Of a stretch of 64,000 nucleotides of DNA, positions 49,231 to 58,665 are shown one piece after another. Location of the stretch: NCBI RefSeq assembly GCF_016785085.1, contig NZ_JAENHO010000009.1, forward strand, positions 62,001 to 126,000, given 5' to 3'. The stretch comes from Paractinoplanes lichenicola (GTDB lineage Bacteria > Actinomycetota > Actinomycetes > Mycobacteriales > Micromonosporaceae). The notes under the pieces are model-generated. The model did no database searches. It was not told where the DNA came from and was given only the letters and a program-made list of their open reading frames with translations. Both the position numbers and the translations under genes were made by a program. Every line of letters begins with the position of its first letter. The stretch's first letter is position 1.

Positions 49231-52200
49231 CGTCGGGCGTGACCTGATGGCCGTGGCCTGGGAGGAGACTCCGCTGGGCCCGCCGGGGCAGTGGCCGCAG
49301 AGCCTGCGCACCGCGGTCAGCATCCTGCTGTCGTCGCGGTTCCCGATGTGGATGGCCTGGGGCCCGCAGCTCACGTTCTTCTGCAACGCGGCCTACCGCG
49401 ACGACACGCTGGGCAGCAAATATCCGTGGGCCCTGGGCCGCCCCGCCGGCGAGGTCTGGCGCGAGATCTGGGACGACATCGGCCCCCGCATCCTGAGCGT
49501 GCTCGACACCGGCAACGCCACCTGGGATCAGGGCCTGCTGCTCTTCCTCGAGCGCTCCGGCTATCGCGAGGAGACGTACCACACCTTCTCCTACAGCCCG
49601 CTCCGCGACGACGACGGCGCCCTGGTCGGCATGCTCTGCGTGGTCAGCGAGGACACCGTCCAGGTGATCGGCGAGCGCCGGATGGCCACGCTGCGCGACC
49701 TCGGCTCCGACCCCACGGTGATCCGCACCGAGGACCAGGTGCTGGCGTTCGCCGGTGCGCAGCTCGACCGCAACCGGCACGACCTGCCGTTCACGCTGAC
49801 CTACATGTTCGACGAGGGCGGCCCCCGGCTGGCCGCGAGCACCGGCATCGCCGCCGACCACCCCGCAAGCGACCCGGCGTGGTGGCCGACCGAGGCGGCG
49901 GCCCGGGGCGAGTCCACCGTGGTCGATCTGGAAGGCGATTTCCCGTACGGGGATTGGCACGAGCCCGCGACCCAGGCCCTGCTCGTGCCGCTGCTGCAAC
50001 CGGGCGGGATCCCGTACGGGTTCATGGTGGCCGGGCTCAACCGGTTCCGCGCCCTCGACGACGGCTACCGCGGGTTCGTCGAGCTGGTCGCCGGGCACGT
50101 CGCCGCCGGGATCGGCAGCGCCCGCAGCTATCAGGCGCAGCAGCGCCGGGCCGAGGAGCTGGCCGAGCTGGACAGCGCCAAGACGGTCTTCTTCTCGAAC
50201 ATCAGCCACGAGTTCCGCACCCCGCTGACCCTGATCATGGGCCCGGTCGAGGAGCTGCGCGGCCGCCCCGACCTGGCCGACGACGGCGTGCGGGCCGAGC
50301 TCGACGTCATCCACCGCAACGGGCTGCGCCTGGGCAAGCTGGTCAACACGCTGCTCGACTTCTCGCGCATCGAGGCCGGCCGCATGCAGGCCCAGTTCTC
50401 CCCGCTCGACCTCGCGGCCACCACGACCGAGCTGGCCAGCGTCTTCCGCTCGGCGATCGAGCGGGCCGAGCTGACGTTCGAGGTGGACTGCCCGCCGCTG
50501 CCCCAGCCCGTCTATCTCGACCGCGGCATGTGGGAGAAGGTCGTCCTCAACCTGCTGAGCAACGCGCTCAAGTTCACCTTCACCGGGGGAGTGCGCATCG
50601 CCGTACGGGCGGAGGCCGGCGCCGCCGTGGTCACGGTGACCGACACCGGGGTCGGCGTGCCCGCGGCGGAGCTGCCGCAGCTGTTCGAGCGCTTCCACCG
50701 CATTGAGAACACCCGCTCGCGCTCCAACGAGGGCAGCGGCATCGGCCTCGCGCTGGTCAAGGAGCTCGTCGAGCTGCACGGCGGCACGATCACGGCGGCC
50801 AGCGAGCCCGGCCGGGGCACCACGTTCACGATCCGGCTGCGGTTCGGCGCCGAGCACCTGCCGCCCGAGTCGGTCACCACCCAGGGTGCCGGCGCCGCGG
50901 TGTCGTCGGCCGTCGACCCGTACGTCGAGGAGGCCCTGCGCTGGCTGCCCGGCGCGCCGGAGGAGCCAGTGCCCGAGCGGACCGGTCACCCGGCCACGGT
51001 GCTGGTCGCCGACGACAACGCCGACATGCGCGACTACCTGACCCGGCTGCTGCGCTCGGCCGGGCACCACGTCCAGGCGGTTCCGGACGGCCAGGCCGCG
51101 CTCGAGGCGGCCCGGCTGCGCAACCCCGACCTCATCGTCAGCGACGTGATGATGCCCCGCCTCGACGGGCTCCAGCTCGTCGCAGCTTTACGAGCCGATT
51201 CCCGTACGGCGGGAACTCCGGTTTTGCTCTTGTCGGCGCGCGCCGGGCAGGAGGCCTCGATCGAGGGCTTGGAGGCCGGAGCCGACGACTATCTGGTCAA
51301 GCCCTTCTCGTCGGCCGAGCTGCTGGCCCGCGTGCGCGCCAATGTGGAGCTGTCGCGGCTGCGCAACCACCACGCCCGCTGGCGCACGGCGCTGATCGAC
51401 TCGCTGCAGGAGGCGTTCTTCGTCTGCGACGAGGACGGCGCCGTCATCGAGATCAACTCCACGTTCACCGACGTGATCGGCTACGGGCCGGAAGGCCTCC
51501 CGTATGCCCCGATCCACCCGTGGTGGCCCGACCAGGAGTCCGACCCCGAGGGCTTCCAGCAGGTGACCGAGGCGTTCTCGCTGCTCATCGAGGCGACCCA
51601 GGGGACGTACACGATCCCGGTCAAGCATCGCGACGGGCACCGGCTGTGGGTCGCGGCGTCGTTCAACCAGGTCGAGGATCCGGACACCGGCCGCCGCGTC
51701 ATCGTCGGCACGTTCCGCGACGTCACCGCCGAGCACTACGCGGTGCAGCGCGAGAGCGCGGTGGCCCGGCTGAGCGTGCGGCTGTCGCAGGCCGAGAGCG
51801 TGCCCGGCGCGCTGACCGCCGTGCTGCCCGCGCTCAAGGAGCTGTGGCAGGCGAACCGGGTGATCGCGACCGTCTTCAACGGCGGCGCCGACCCCACGGT
51901 CTACACCACCGAGGGCCCGGCCCCGTGGGACGGCCTGAGCGAGAACCGCCGGCACGCGCTGACCGTCCTGCGCGACGAGCCGCTGCTCACCCCCGTCGCC
52001 GAGCGGGCCGGCGGGGCCGGGATCGCGCTCGAGCACCCCGACGGTGCGATGGTCCTGTGGGTCGAGCTGGCCGAGAAGCGCCCCTTCACCGAACAGGATC
52101 AGACCCTGCTGGCGCTGCTGGCCGGCCACCTCGGCCAGGGCCTGCACCGCATCCACCAGATCGACCAGCAGCGCGAGACGGCCCTGGCCCTGCAGCGGGC

Positions 52201-53251
52201 CATCCTCGGGCCGGCGCAGCTGCCGGCCGGGTTCGCCGTCCGCTACTCGCCCGCGACCCGGCCGCTCAAGGTCGGCGGCGACTGGTACGACACGGTCACC
52301 CTGGCCGACGGGCGGATCGGCATCGTCGTCGGCGACTGCGTCGGTCACGGCCTGCAGGCGGCCACGGTGATGGGTCAGCTGCGCAGCGCCTGCCGGGCCC
52401 TGCTGCTGCAGAACACCGATCCCGCGCAGACGCTGACCGCCCTCGACCGGTTCGCGAGCCAGCTGCCCGGCGCCATGTGCGCCACGGTCTTCTGCGGCGT
52501 GCTCGACCCGGCGTCGGGCGAGCTCACCTACGCCAGCGCGGGTCACCCGCCCGCCGTGGTCACCCACGCCGACGGCGCGACCGACCTGCTCGACCAGGGC
52601 CGGTCCCGACCCCTGGGCGTACGGTCGGCGACCGCCCGCCCCGAGGCCCGCTATCGGGTTCCGGTCCGGGCCACGCTGCTGCTCTACACCGACGGGCTGG
52701 TCGAACGCCGCCGTCAGCCGCTGACCGCCGGCATCCAGCGGGCCGCCGCCGCGGTGCAGCAGGCCCGGTCGGCCGCGCTGGAAGATCTGGCCTCGGTCGT
52801 GATGGACAGCATGGCCCCCGAGACCGGCTACGACGACGACGTGGCCCTGCTGCTCTACCGGCATCCGGGCCCGCTCGAGGTCGACTTCCCGGCCGAGGCC
52901 ACCCGGCTGGCCACCGTACGCTCGATGCTGCGCGGCTGGCTCGCCCGCTGCGGCGTCGACTCCCTGACCGCACAGAACGTGCTGGTCGCGGCGGGTGAGG
53001 CCTGCGCCAACGCGATCGAGCACGGCCACCGCCAGCTGCCCGGCGGCCTGATCCGCCTGCGCGCCGCGGCCACCGCCCACGACCTGCACCTGACCATCAC
53101 CGACAGCGGCCTGTGGAAGACCCCGCAGCCGGCCGCCAACCCGCACAGGGGACGGGGATTCACCCTGATGCGGGCGATGATGACCGAAGTGACCGTGACG
53201 ACCGGCGCCGCCGGCACCATCGTCGGCCTGCAAACGAGGATTCCCCGATGA
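49178..53251 (+). CDS. Giant hybrid histidine kinase / PP2C phosphatase / anti-sigma kinase
   Basis: 1357 residues. Order: PAS-like sensor (about 40-170), GAF-like (180-330), HisKA with SNISHEFRTP (His 344), HATPase (NLLSNALKF, DTGVGVP), receiver domain with phospho-acceptor Asp 656 (VSDVMMPRLDG), PAS (about 725-850), GAF (860-985), SpoIIE/PP2C phosphatase (GGDWYD near 1033, GDCVGHG), and a final GHKL kinase of the RsbW type (AGEACANAIEHGH). One chain thus joins two-component sensing with both the phosphatase and kinase of a partner-switch. The STAS protein encoded next (ATGA overlap) is its likely target. Sigma factor not identified. Confidence 0.88.
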   Translation: MGGVGPAAGAEVFATGGDVGRDLMAVAWEETPLGPPGQWPQSLRTAVSILLSSRFPMWMAWGPQLTFFCNAAYRDDTLGSKYPWALGRPAGEVWREIWDDIGPRILSVLDTGNATWDQGLLLFLERSGYREETYHTFSYSPLRDDDGALVGMLCVVSEDTVQVIGERRMATLRDLGSDPTVIRTEDQVLAFAGAQLDRNRHDLPFTLTYMFDEGGPRLAASTGIAADHPASDPAWWPTEAAARGESTVVDLEGDFPYGDWHEPATQALLVPLLQPGGIPYGFMVAGLNRFRALDDGYRGFVELVAGHVAAGIGSARSYQAQQRRAEELAELDSAKTVFFSNISHEFRTPLTLIMGPVEELRGRPDLADDGVRAELDVIHRNGLRLGKLVNTLLDFSRIEAGRMQAQFSPLDLAATTTELASVFRSAIERAELTFEVDCPPLPQPVYLDRGMWEKVVLNLLSNALKFTFTGGVRIAVRAEAGAAVVTVTDTGVGVPAAELPQLFERFHRIENTRSRSNEGSGIGLALVKELVELHGGTITAASEPGRGTTFTIRLRFGAEHLPPESVTTQGAGAAVSSAVDPYVEEALRWLPGAPEEPVPERTGHPATVLVADDNADMRDYLTRLLRSAGHHVQAVPDGQAALEAARLRNPDLIVSDVMMPRLDGLQLVAALRADSRTAGTPVLLLSARAGQEASIEGLEAGADDYLVKPFSSAELLARVRANVELSRLRNHHARWRTALIDSLQEAFFVCDEDGAVIEINSTFTDVIGYGPEGLPYAPIHPWWPDQESDPEGFQQVTEAFSLLIEATQGTYTIPVKHRDGHRLWVAASFNQVEDPDTGRRVIVGTFRDVTAEHYAVQRESAVARLSVRLSQAESVPGALTAVLPALKELWQANRVIATVFNGGADPTVYTTEGPAPWDGLSENRRHALTVLRDEPLLTPVAERAGGAGIALEHPDGAMVLWVELAEKRPFTEQDQTLLALLAGHLGQGLHRIHQIDQQRETALALQRAILGPAQLPAGFAVRYSPATRPLKVGGDWYDTVTLADGRIGIVVGDCVGHGLQAATVMGQLRSACRALLLQNTDPAQTLTALDRFASQLPGAMCATVFCGVLDPASGELTYASAGHPPAVVTHADGATDLLDQGRSRPLGVRSATARPEARYRVPVRATLLLYTDGLVERRRQPLTAGIQRAAAAVQQARSAALEDLASVVMDSMAPETGYDDDVALLLYRHPGPLEVDFPAEATRLATVRSMLRGWLARCGVDSLTAQNVLVAAGEACANAIEHGHRQLPGGLIRLRAAATAHDLHLTITDSGLWKTPQPAANPHRGRGFTLMRAMMTEVTVTTGAAGTIVGLQTRIPR

Positions 53252-53550
53252 GCACACCGCTGACCCTGACCCCCGGCCGCGACCCGTCCGGCGCCGTCGT
53301 GCTCACGGCAGTCGGCGAGATCGACATGAGCAACTCAGCCTCGTTCGCCGCCGCCCTCACCGACACCCAACGCGACGCCGGCGGCCAGTTCACCGTCGAC
53401 CTGACCGCAGTCGAATACATCGACAGCGCGGGGCTGGCCGCATTGTTCCCCCACGTCGACCATTTACGGCTGCTCTCCAACCAACTACTGGCCCCCGTCC
53501 TGACAATCGCCGGCCTGGACGACATCACCACCTTCCCCGAGGCGTCCTAA
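53248..53550 (+). CDS. STAS-domain anti-sigma factor antagonist
   Basis: 100 residues, a single STAS domain. GEIDMSNSASF is the second strand and VEYIDSAGLAALFP contains the Ser that is phosphorylated in RsbV/SpoIIAA proteins. Small, without other domains, and coupled to the hybrid kinase/phosphatase gene by ATGA. The two form a minimal partner-switch: the RsbW-like end of the large protein would phosphorylate this Ser, and its PP2C domain would remove the phosphate. Confidence 0.9.
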   Translation: MSTPLTLTPGRDPSGAVVLTAVGEIDMSNSASFAAALTDTQRDAGGQFTVDLTAVEYIDSAGLAALFPHVDHLRLLSNQLLAPVLTIAGLDDITTFPEAS

Positions 53551-53559
53551 CTCCGACCC

Positions 53560-53712
53560 TTCTTCTGCGCGCCCGCCTCCTCCGCGCGTCCACCTCTTTC
53601 CGTGCCGACCCCCTCCGGCGCGCCCATCTTTCGCGCCCACCTTCCCTCGCGCGCGCCTACCTCCGTTGCCCGCGCCCACCCCTTGCCCGCGCCCACGTCC
53701 CCTTCCGCCCCT
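53560..53712. repeat. Degenerate pyrimidine-rich repeat
   Basis: On the plus strand nearly all A is absent and CGCGCCCACCT-like units of 15-19 bp recur about eight times (CGCGCCCGCCTCC, CGCGCGTCCACCTC, GGCGCGCCCATC, CCCGCGCCCACC). The end of the saccharopine-dehydrogenase-like frame runs into it, so the last residues of that protein (RARGGRGQRR) are repeat-encoded. Confidence 0.6.
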
Positions 53713-54754
53713 CGTTAACTTGCAGCGTCAGGCGGTCGGACAGCGCCCTCAGGAAGTCGGGGGCGTCGAACGCGGCGCCGGCCGAGAGGACGCCGGTTGA
53801 CCGAACCCGGCCGGTGAGGATGCGCTCGACGGCCTCGACCGCGAGCGGGGCAGTAACGGCGTAGATGTCCCGGCCGGTGGCGGTGATGCGGCGTTCGGTG
53901 CCACCCGCGCGGACGAGGACGTCCACGACGAACGTCTCGGGGGTGCGGCCACGCTCGTCGCCGGCGGCCAGATCCTTCGCGGCCTGGGCGGTCATGTAGG
54001 TGCGGACCTCCCGCACGGCCAAGTGGCTGGGGATGGTGACGACGTCGGCCATGGTGAAGTCGCCGAGCACGCTTCGCGGCCCGAGCGGGGGCGGGAACGG
54101 CCACTCCAGAGTGGGCAGAGGGTCGTCGTGGTACTGCAGTTGCCCGCCGGTGAAGCGGATCCGTCGGCCCGCGCGGCGCCGCGTCGAGACCTCACCCGCG
54201 GCGATCGTGCCGGGTGTCGGGTGCCAACTGCTCAGCCCGTAAGCGATGTGCACCTCGTCGGCATCGATGGGCTCGCCGGGTGCGGCGGTGGGTTTGCCGG
54301 GTGCGGCGGCGTGGTCGTTCGAGGCGGCGGTGCGGTCGGCTGTAGCGGCGGTTGGTTTGCTAAGTGCGGCGGTTACCAGTAGATCCCCCAGGCCGCCGAA
54401 GAAGGCCATGGCCGGGACCACCACGATGCCGGCGGCGCGGGCGGGCTTGGCGAAGTGTGCGAACATGTCGGCGTTGGCTTCGATCTCGGCCGCCACATCG
54501 ACGTACGGGATGTGGGCGCGCAGCGCTGCCTCGATCACCGGGCCGGCGGTGCAGGCGAAGGGTCCGGCTGTATTGATCACCGCTTCCGCCCGATCAAGGT
54601 CGTCGAGTGTTGCCGGGCGGGCCTCGGGGTCCATCGCCCGTAGCTTCTTCTCGTCGCGGCCGAGCAGGATCGGGACGTGCCCGCGCTCCCGCAGCTCGGT
54701 GACCACGAATCGTCCGGTGTGCCCGTAGGCGCCGTAAACCGCGATGTTCCCCAT
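53657..54754 (-). CDS. Saccharopine dehydrogenase-like NAD(P)-binding protein
   Basis: 365 residues from ATG 54754, with CAGGA eight bases upstream; ATG 54772 would add six residues. A Rossmann motif (VYGAYGHTGRFV) opens it, GRDEKKLRA and NTAGPFACTAGPVIEAALR follow, and VVPAMAFFGGLGDL ends the cofactor domain, typical of trans-acting enoyl reductase/saccharopine dehydrogenase relatives. A 36-residue Ala/Thr/Pro insert (SKPTAATADRTAAS...) lies near residues 133-168. The C-terminal tail is encoded by a degenerate repeat. Divergent from a frameshifted GlxA-type regulator. Substrate unknown. Confidence 0.78.
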   Translation of the reverse strand: MGNIAVYGAYGHTGRFVVTELRERGHVPILLGRDEKKLRAMDPEARPATLDDLDRAEAVINTAGPFACTAGPVIEAALRAHIPYVDVAAEIEANADMFAHFAKPARAAGIVVVPAMAFFGGLGDLLVTAALSKPTAATADRTAASNDHAAAPGKPTAAPGEPIDADEVHIAYGLSSWHPTPGTIAAGEVSTRRRAGRRIRFTGGQLQYHDDPLPTLEWPFPPPLGPRSVLGDFTMADVVTIPSHLAVREVRTYMTAQAAKDLAAGDERGRTPETFVVDVLVRAGGTERRITATGRDIYAVTAPLAVEAVERILTGRVRSTGVLSAGAAFDAPDFLRALSDRLTLQVNEGRKGTWARARGGRGQRR

Positions 54755-54790
54755 GCCCACGATCCTGGTCATCGGACGCAGCGCCGGACA

Positions 54791-54818
54791 GTGTCGGGAA
54801 CGACGACACCCATACAAT
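54791..54818 (+). promoter_or_regulatory. Operator-like repeat and -10 of the second glxA-like gene
   Basis: GTGTCG (54791-54796) and CGACAC (54804-54809) form an inverted repeat with a seven-base gap. TACAAT (54813-54818) follows, seven bases before ATG 54826, giving a leaderless start. The site also faces the divergent dehydrogenase gene. Confidence 0.6.
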
Positions 54819-54825
54819 TCCGGAC

Positions 54826-55766
54826 ATGCACTCTGTTGCCTTCGCCGCCGCCGACGGGATGCTGCATTTCGAGCTGGGCCTGGCGTACGAGGTCTTCGGC
54901 GCGGCCCCCATGCCGTGCCCGGCCCGTGGTACGACGTGACCGTGTGCGGCTCCCACCCCGTACGGGTGGGGCGGTTCTTCCTCGAGCCGGACGGCGGGCT
55001 CGATCGGCTCGCCCGGGCCGGCACGGTGATCGTCCCCGCCCTGGCCGACGTCGATGTGGCCCCACCGGCCGACCTGGTCGAGGCGGTCCGCACGGCCCAC
55101 GCCGCGGGCGCCCGGATCGTCTCGCTCTGCACGGGAGTGTTCGTGCTGGCCGCCGCAGGCCTGCTGGACGGCTTGCGCGCTACCACCCACTGGGCCCACA
55201 CCGCTAAGCTGGCCGCGCACTACCCGCGGGTGACGGTCGAACCGGACGTGCTCTACGTCGACAACGGCCAGGTGCTCACCTCGGCCGGCAAGTCCGCCGC
55301 GATGGACCTCTGCCTGCACCTGATCCGCCGTGACCACGGCTCGGTGGTCGCCAACCTCGCCGCCCGCCGCCTGGTGGTGCCGCCGCACCGGGCCGGCGGC
55401 CAGGCCCAGTTCGTCACCACCCCGGTGCCCGCGACCGACGACCATCCCCTGGCCGCCCTGCTCCCGTGGGTGATGCAGCGCCTCGACCAGCCGCTCACCG
55501 TGGACGACCTGGCCCGCCGGGCCAACCTGAGCACCCGCCAACTGACCCGCCACTTCCACGCTGTCACCGGCACGACCCCGCTGCAGTGGCTGCTGACCCA
55601 ACGCATCCGCCACGCCCAGGAACTGCTCGAAACCACGAACGACAACATCGACGCCATCGCCGCAGCCGCCGGCCTGGGCACCGCGACCACGTTGCGCCGC
55701 CACTTCCACCGAACCGTCGGCGTGCCCCCGGACACGTACCGCCAGACGTTCCGCCCCCGCGACTGA
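54826..55766 (+). pseudogene. GlxA-type AraC-family regulator interrupted by a frameshift
   Basis: The reading frame from ATG 54826 gives the normal DJ-1-domain start (ADGMLHFELGLAYEVFGAAP) but ends in a stop at about 54940. The rest (WYDVTVCGSHPV, CTGVFVLAAAGLLDGLRATTHW, then the AraC HTH LARRANLSTRQLTRHFHAVTGTTP and DAIAAAAGLGTATTLRRHF) continues in another frame to 55766. Adding one C to the run of five at 54905-54909 restores one 314-residue protein. It is either a sequencing error, a slipped homopolymer or a real pseudogene. A paralogue lies at 47161-48117. Promoter TACAAT is intact. Confidence 0.75.
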
Positions 55767-56229
55767 CTTGAGGCACCGAAACGAGCGCGGTCGGGCGGTG
55801 CCCCCACGGCAGCAACACTCGCGGGTGGATCTCCGCCGGTTGACAGCCCTGGTTCTTCAAGAGCGCGCGTACTCGTTCGAGTGAGCGGCGTGGGCAGGGA
55901 AGGGGACGCCGGCGCTCGGGGAGACGAGGCGGCGGGGGTGGCCGACTACGCAGGAGGCGGCCGGTATCGGGGGGCGGTGGCCGACGGCGAGGAGGGAATC
56001 GAGCGGCCAGTGAGACGGACGTGGTGTCCTCGCTCCTGGCGTCAGTCTCGTTGGAGAAGGCGCGACCTCCGGGCACCGCCGGGACCCCGGTTCCAGGTAT
56101 GGTCCGGTTCCAGCGGTTGTAGACGACGGTCGAAATGGGGATGCTTGCCCAGGTTGAGCCGCCTGGGGCTTGACAGGGTGGGGTGAAATAGACGGGGCTC
56201 GCTTCGGGCGGCGGACGGACGAGGCACGG
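55767..56229 (+). other. 463-bp gap before the penicillin-binding protein gene
   Basis: No gene is supported. A weak hairpin, GGCACC (55773-55778) with GGTGCC (55798-55803), may end the regulator transcript. TTGACA appears at 56170-56175 just before the PBP but lacks a good -10; TATGGT at 56098-56103 is another possible -10. The region is purine-rich on the plus strand. Confidence 0.45.
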
Positions 56230-58665
56230 GTGGGTGGTTCGGTGGGTTCCTGGTTTCGCAGGCGCGATCACAACATCTTCTTCAACATGTTTGCGCTGCT
56301 CACATGTGGGCTCGTGGCCGGTGTGGTCGTAGCCGCGGCGGCGTTCCCGGTGGCGGCCATGTCGGGGCTCACGGCCAAGGCCGGCGGTGACGCGTTCGCG
56401 AACCTGCCCAGCGAGCTCAAGGATTTCGCCTCCCCGCAGATCACCCGGGTCTACGCGTCGGACAACAAGACGCAGATCGCGCAGTTCTACGACGAGTTCC
56501 GCAGCGACGTGCGGCTCAAGGACATCTCGAAGCACATGGTCGGCGCGATGATCGCCGCCGAGGACAGGGATTTCTACAAGCACAACGGGGTCGACCTCAA
56601 GGGTGTCGCCCGTGCGGTGGTCAACAACAGCGGCAAGAGTGATTCCAAGCAGGGCGCCTCGACGATCACCATGCAGTGGGTGCGCATGTCGCTGGCGTAT
56701 TCGGCGACCAGCCCGTCCGAGGTGGTCAAGGCGACCGAGGACACGAACAAGCGCAAGGTCACCGAGATCAAGTACGCCATGCAGGTCGAGAAGAAGTACG
56801 GCAAGGACGAGATCCTCGAGCGGTATCTCAACATGGCGCCGTTCGGCAAGGCGACGTACGGGATCTTCGCGGCCAGCAAGGTCTACTTCAACAAGAAGCC
56901 CAAGGACCTCACGGTCGGTCAGGCCGCGCTGCTCGCCGCCATCGTGCGGGCGCCGTCCTACTACGACCCGACGACCAAGAACGGCTACGACGAGATCCGG
57001 CAGCGCCGCAACAACTACGTCATCCCCGGCATGGTCGAGGCGGGCGCGATCACCGCCGCCCAGGGCGAGGCGGCCAAGAAAGAGGCGATCCCGCGCAAGG
57101 TGCAGGCGATCGGCAACGGCTGTGTCTCGGTGGCCAACAACAACTGGGGCTTCTTCTGCGACTTCTTCTACCGCTGGTGGATGGATCGGCCCGAGTTCGG
57201 CGCGACCGTGTTCGACCGGGAGCGCCGCCTCAAGAGCGGTGGCTATCGGATCACCACCACGATCGACCTCAAGGCGACCAGCCAGGCCCGCGGCCGGATC
57301 GCCGACCTGATCAAGGAGAAGAACAAGAACGCCCTGCTCCTGGCGGCGGTCGAACCCCGTACGGGGAAGGTCAAGCTCTTGGCCACGAACCGCAAGTACA
57401 CGCTCGACAACTCGAAGAACCCGCTCTCGTCCGACCCGGCCAAGGAGCGCCAGAAGGTCAAGGCGACCTACCCCAACACGGTGAACCCGCTGCTCAGCGG
57501 CGGCGGCGACATCACCGGTTATCAGGCCGGCTCGGTCATGAAGATTTTCACGCTGATCGCGGCGCTGGAGAAGGGCTACCCGCTGCACTACACGATCAAG
57601 GCGGAGAAGTTCTTCCGGTCGAAATACATCGTCGAGCGCAGCAGCGACTCCGCCTGCCCGGGCACGCATTTCTGGTGCCCGCAAAACTCCGGCGGTGGCG
57701 GCGAGGGCGTCTACAACATGTGGACCGGGTTCGGCCGCTCGATCAACACCTACTTCGTGCCGCTGGAGGAGCGGGTCGGCGCCGACAAGGTGGTCGACGT
57801 GGCCAAGCGGTTCGGCATCAAGTTCCGCGACCCGCAGGACGCCAAGTACGCCTCGCCCGGCTATTCGCAGCAGTGGGGCGCCTTCACGCTGGGCGTCTCG
57901 GCGACCACCCCGCTCGACATGGCCAACGCGTACGCGACGCTGGCCGCCGACGGCAAGTATTGCGAGCCCACCCCGATCGAGCAGATCACCACCCGCGACA
58001 ACGAGAAGCTCGACATCGGCAAGCCGCACTGCGTCCAGGCGACCAGCGTCGACGTGGCCCGGGCGGCGCTCGACGCGGCCCGCTGCCCGGTCGGCGATTC
58101 CGCCCGTACGGGCTCCTGCGGCGGCGCGACGGCCCGGCAGGTCCGCGGCACCGTCGACCGCCCGGTGTTCGGCAAGACCGGCACGACCGACCGCGACCGT
58201 ACGGCCTCGCTGATCGCCGGCACGACGTCGCTGGTCGTCGCGGGCTACTTGGTCAACCCCGACTATCAGGCCCACAAGGACCGGCTGCGCCACGATCAGG
58301 TGAACCCGGCGGTCTATCGCACGCTGGCCGACTACATGGAGACCCGGCCGTACGTGCAGTTCAAGCGGCCCGAGAATCGCAAGCTGGTCTACGGCGATCA
58401 GCGCCGCATCCCGAACGTCGAGTGCGACTCGCTGCGCAGCGCCCGCAACAAGCTGGAGAACGCCGGCTTCTACCCGGTGATCAGCTCGACCGAGGTCGAG
58501 TCGGAGTGCCCGGTCGGCACGGCGGCGGGCACCGAGCCGAGCGGCCGCACGGTCAAGGGCGGCGTGGTGGTCATCAACGTCAGCAGCGGCAAGGCGGCCG
58601 TGCCGCCACCGGGCACCCCGGGCGCGCCGCCGACGTCCGGGCCGCCGCAGCCGCCCCGGCGGTGA
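56230..58665 (+). CDS. Bifunctional class A penicillin-binding protein with PASTA domain
   Basis: 811 residues. A cytoplasmic RRRDHN stretch and one membrane helix (about 20-45) lead to a GT51 transglycosylase (catalytic Glu 111 in AEDRDFYKHNGVD; GASTITMQWVR) and a transpeptidase with SxxK at 435 (GSVMK), SIN at 504 and KTG at 649 (FGKTGTTDRDRTA). A single PASTA domain follows (about 720-785), then a Pro/Gly-rich tail. It builds peptidoglycan outside the membrane. GTG 56230 has GAGG upstream; an in-frame TTG at 56170 lies in a TTGACA box and is less likely. The next gene overlaps by GTGA. Confidence 0.92.
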   Translation: MGGSVGSWFRRRDHNIFFNMFALLTCGLVAGVVVAAAAFPVAAMSGLTAKAGGDAFANLPSELKDFASPQITRVYASDNKTQIAQFYDEFRSDVRLKDISKHMVGAMIAAEDRDFYKHNGVDLKGVARAVVNNSGKSDSKQGASTITMQWVRMSLAYSATSPSEVVKATEDTNKRKVTEIKYAMQVEKKYGKDEILERYLNMAPFGKATYGIFAASKVYFNKKPKDLTVGQAALLAAIVRAPSYYDPTTKNGYDEIRQRRNNYVIPGMVEAGAITAAQGEAAKKEAIPRKVQAIGNGCVSVANNNWGFFCDFFYRWWMDRPEFGATVFDRERRLKSGGYRITTTIDLKATSQARGRIADLIKEKNKNALLLAAVEPRTGKVKLLATNRKYTLDNSKNPLSSDPAKERQKVKATYPNTVNPLLSGGGDITGYQAGSVMKIFTLIAALEKGYPLHYTIKAEKFFRSKYIVERSSDSACPGTHFWCPQNSGGGGEGVYNMWTGFGRSINTYFVPLEERVGADKVVDVAKRFGIKFRDPQDAKYASPGYSQQWGAFTLGVSATTPLDMANAYATLAADGKYCEPTPIEQITTRDNEKLDIGKPHCVQATSVDVARAALDAARCPVGDSARTGSCGGATARQVRGTVDRPVFGKTGTTDRDRTASLIAGTTSLVVAGYLVNPDYQAHKDRLRHDQVNPAVYRTLADYMETRPYVQFKRPENRKLVYGDQRRIPNVECDSLRSARNKLENAGFYPVISSTEVESECPVGTAAGTEPSGRTVKGGVVVINVSSGKAAVPPPGTPGAPPTSGPPQPPRR

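Noticed and set aside
56170..56229. TTG 56170 as PBP start
   Set aside because: It is part of a TTGACA box and the added 20 residues are not PBP-like; GTG 56230 has a GAGG site.
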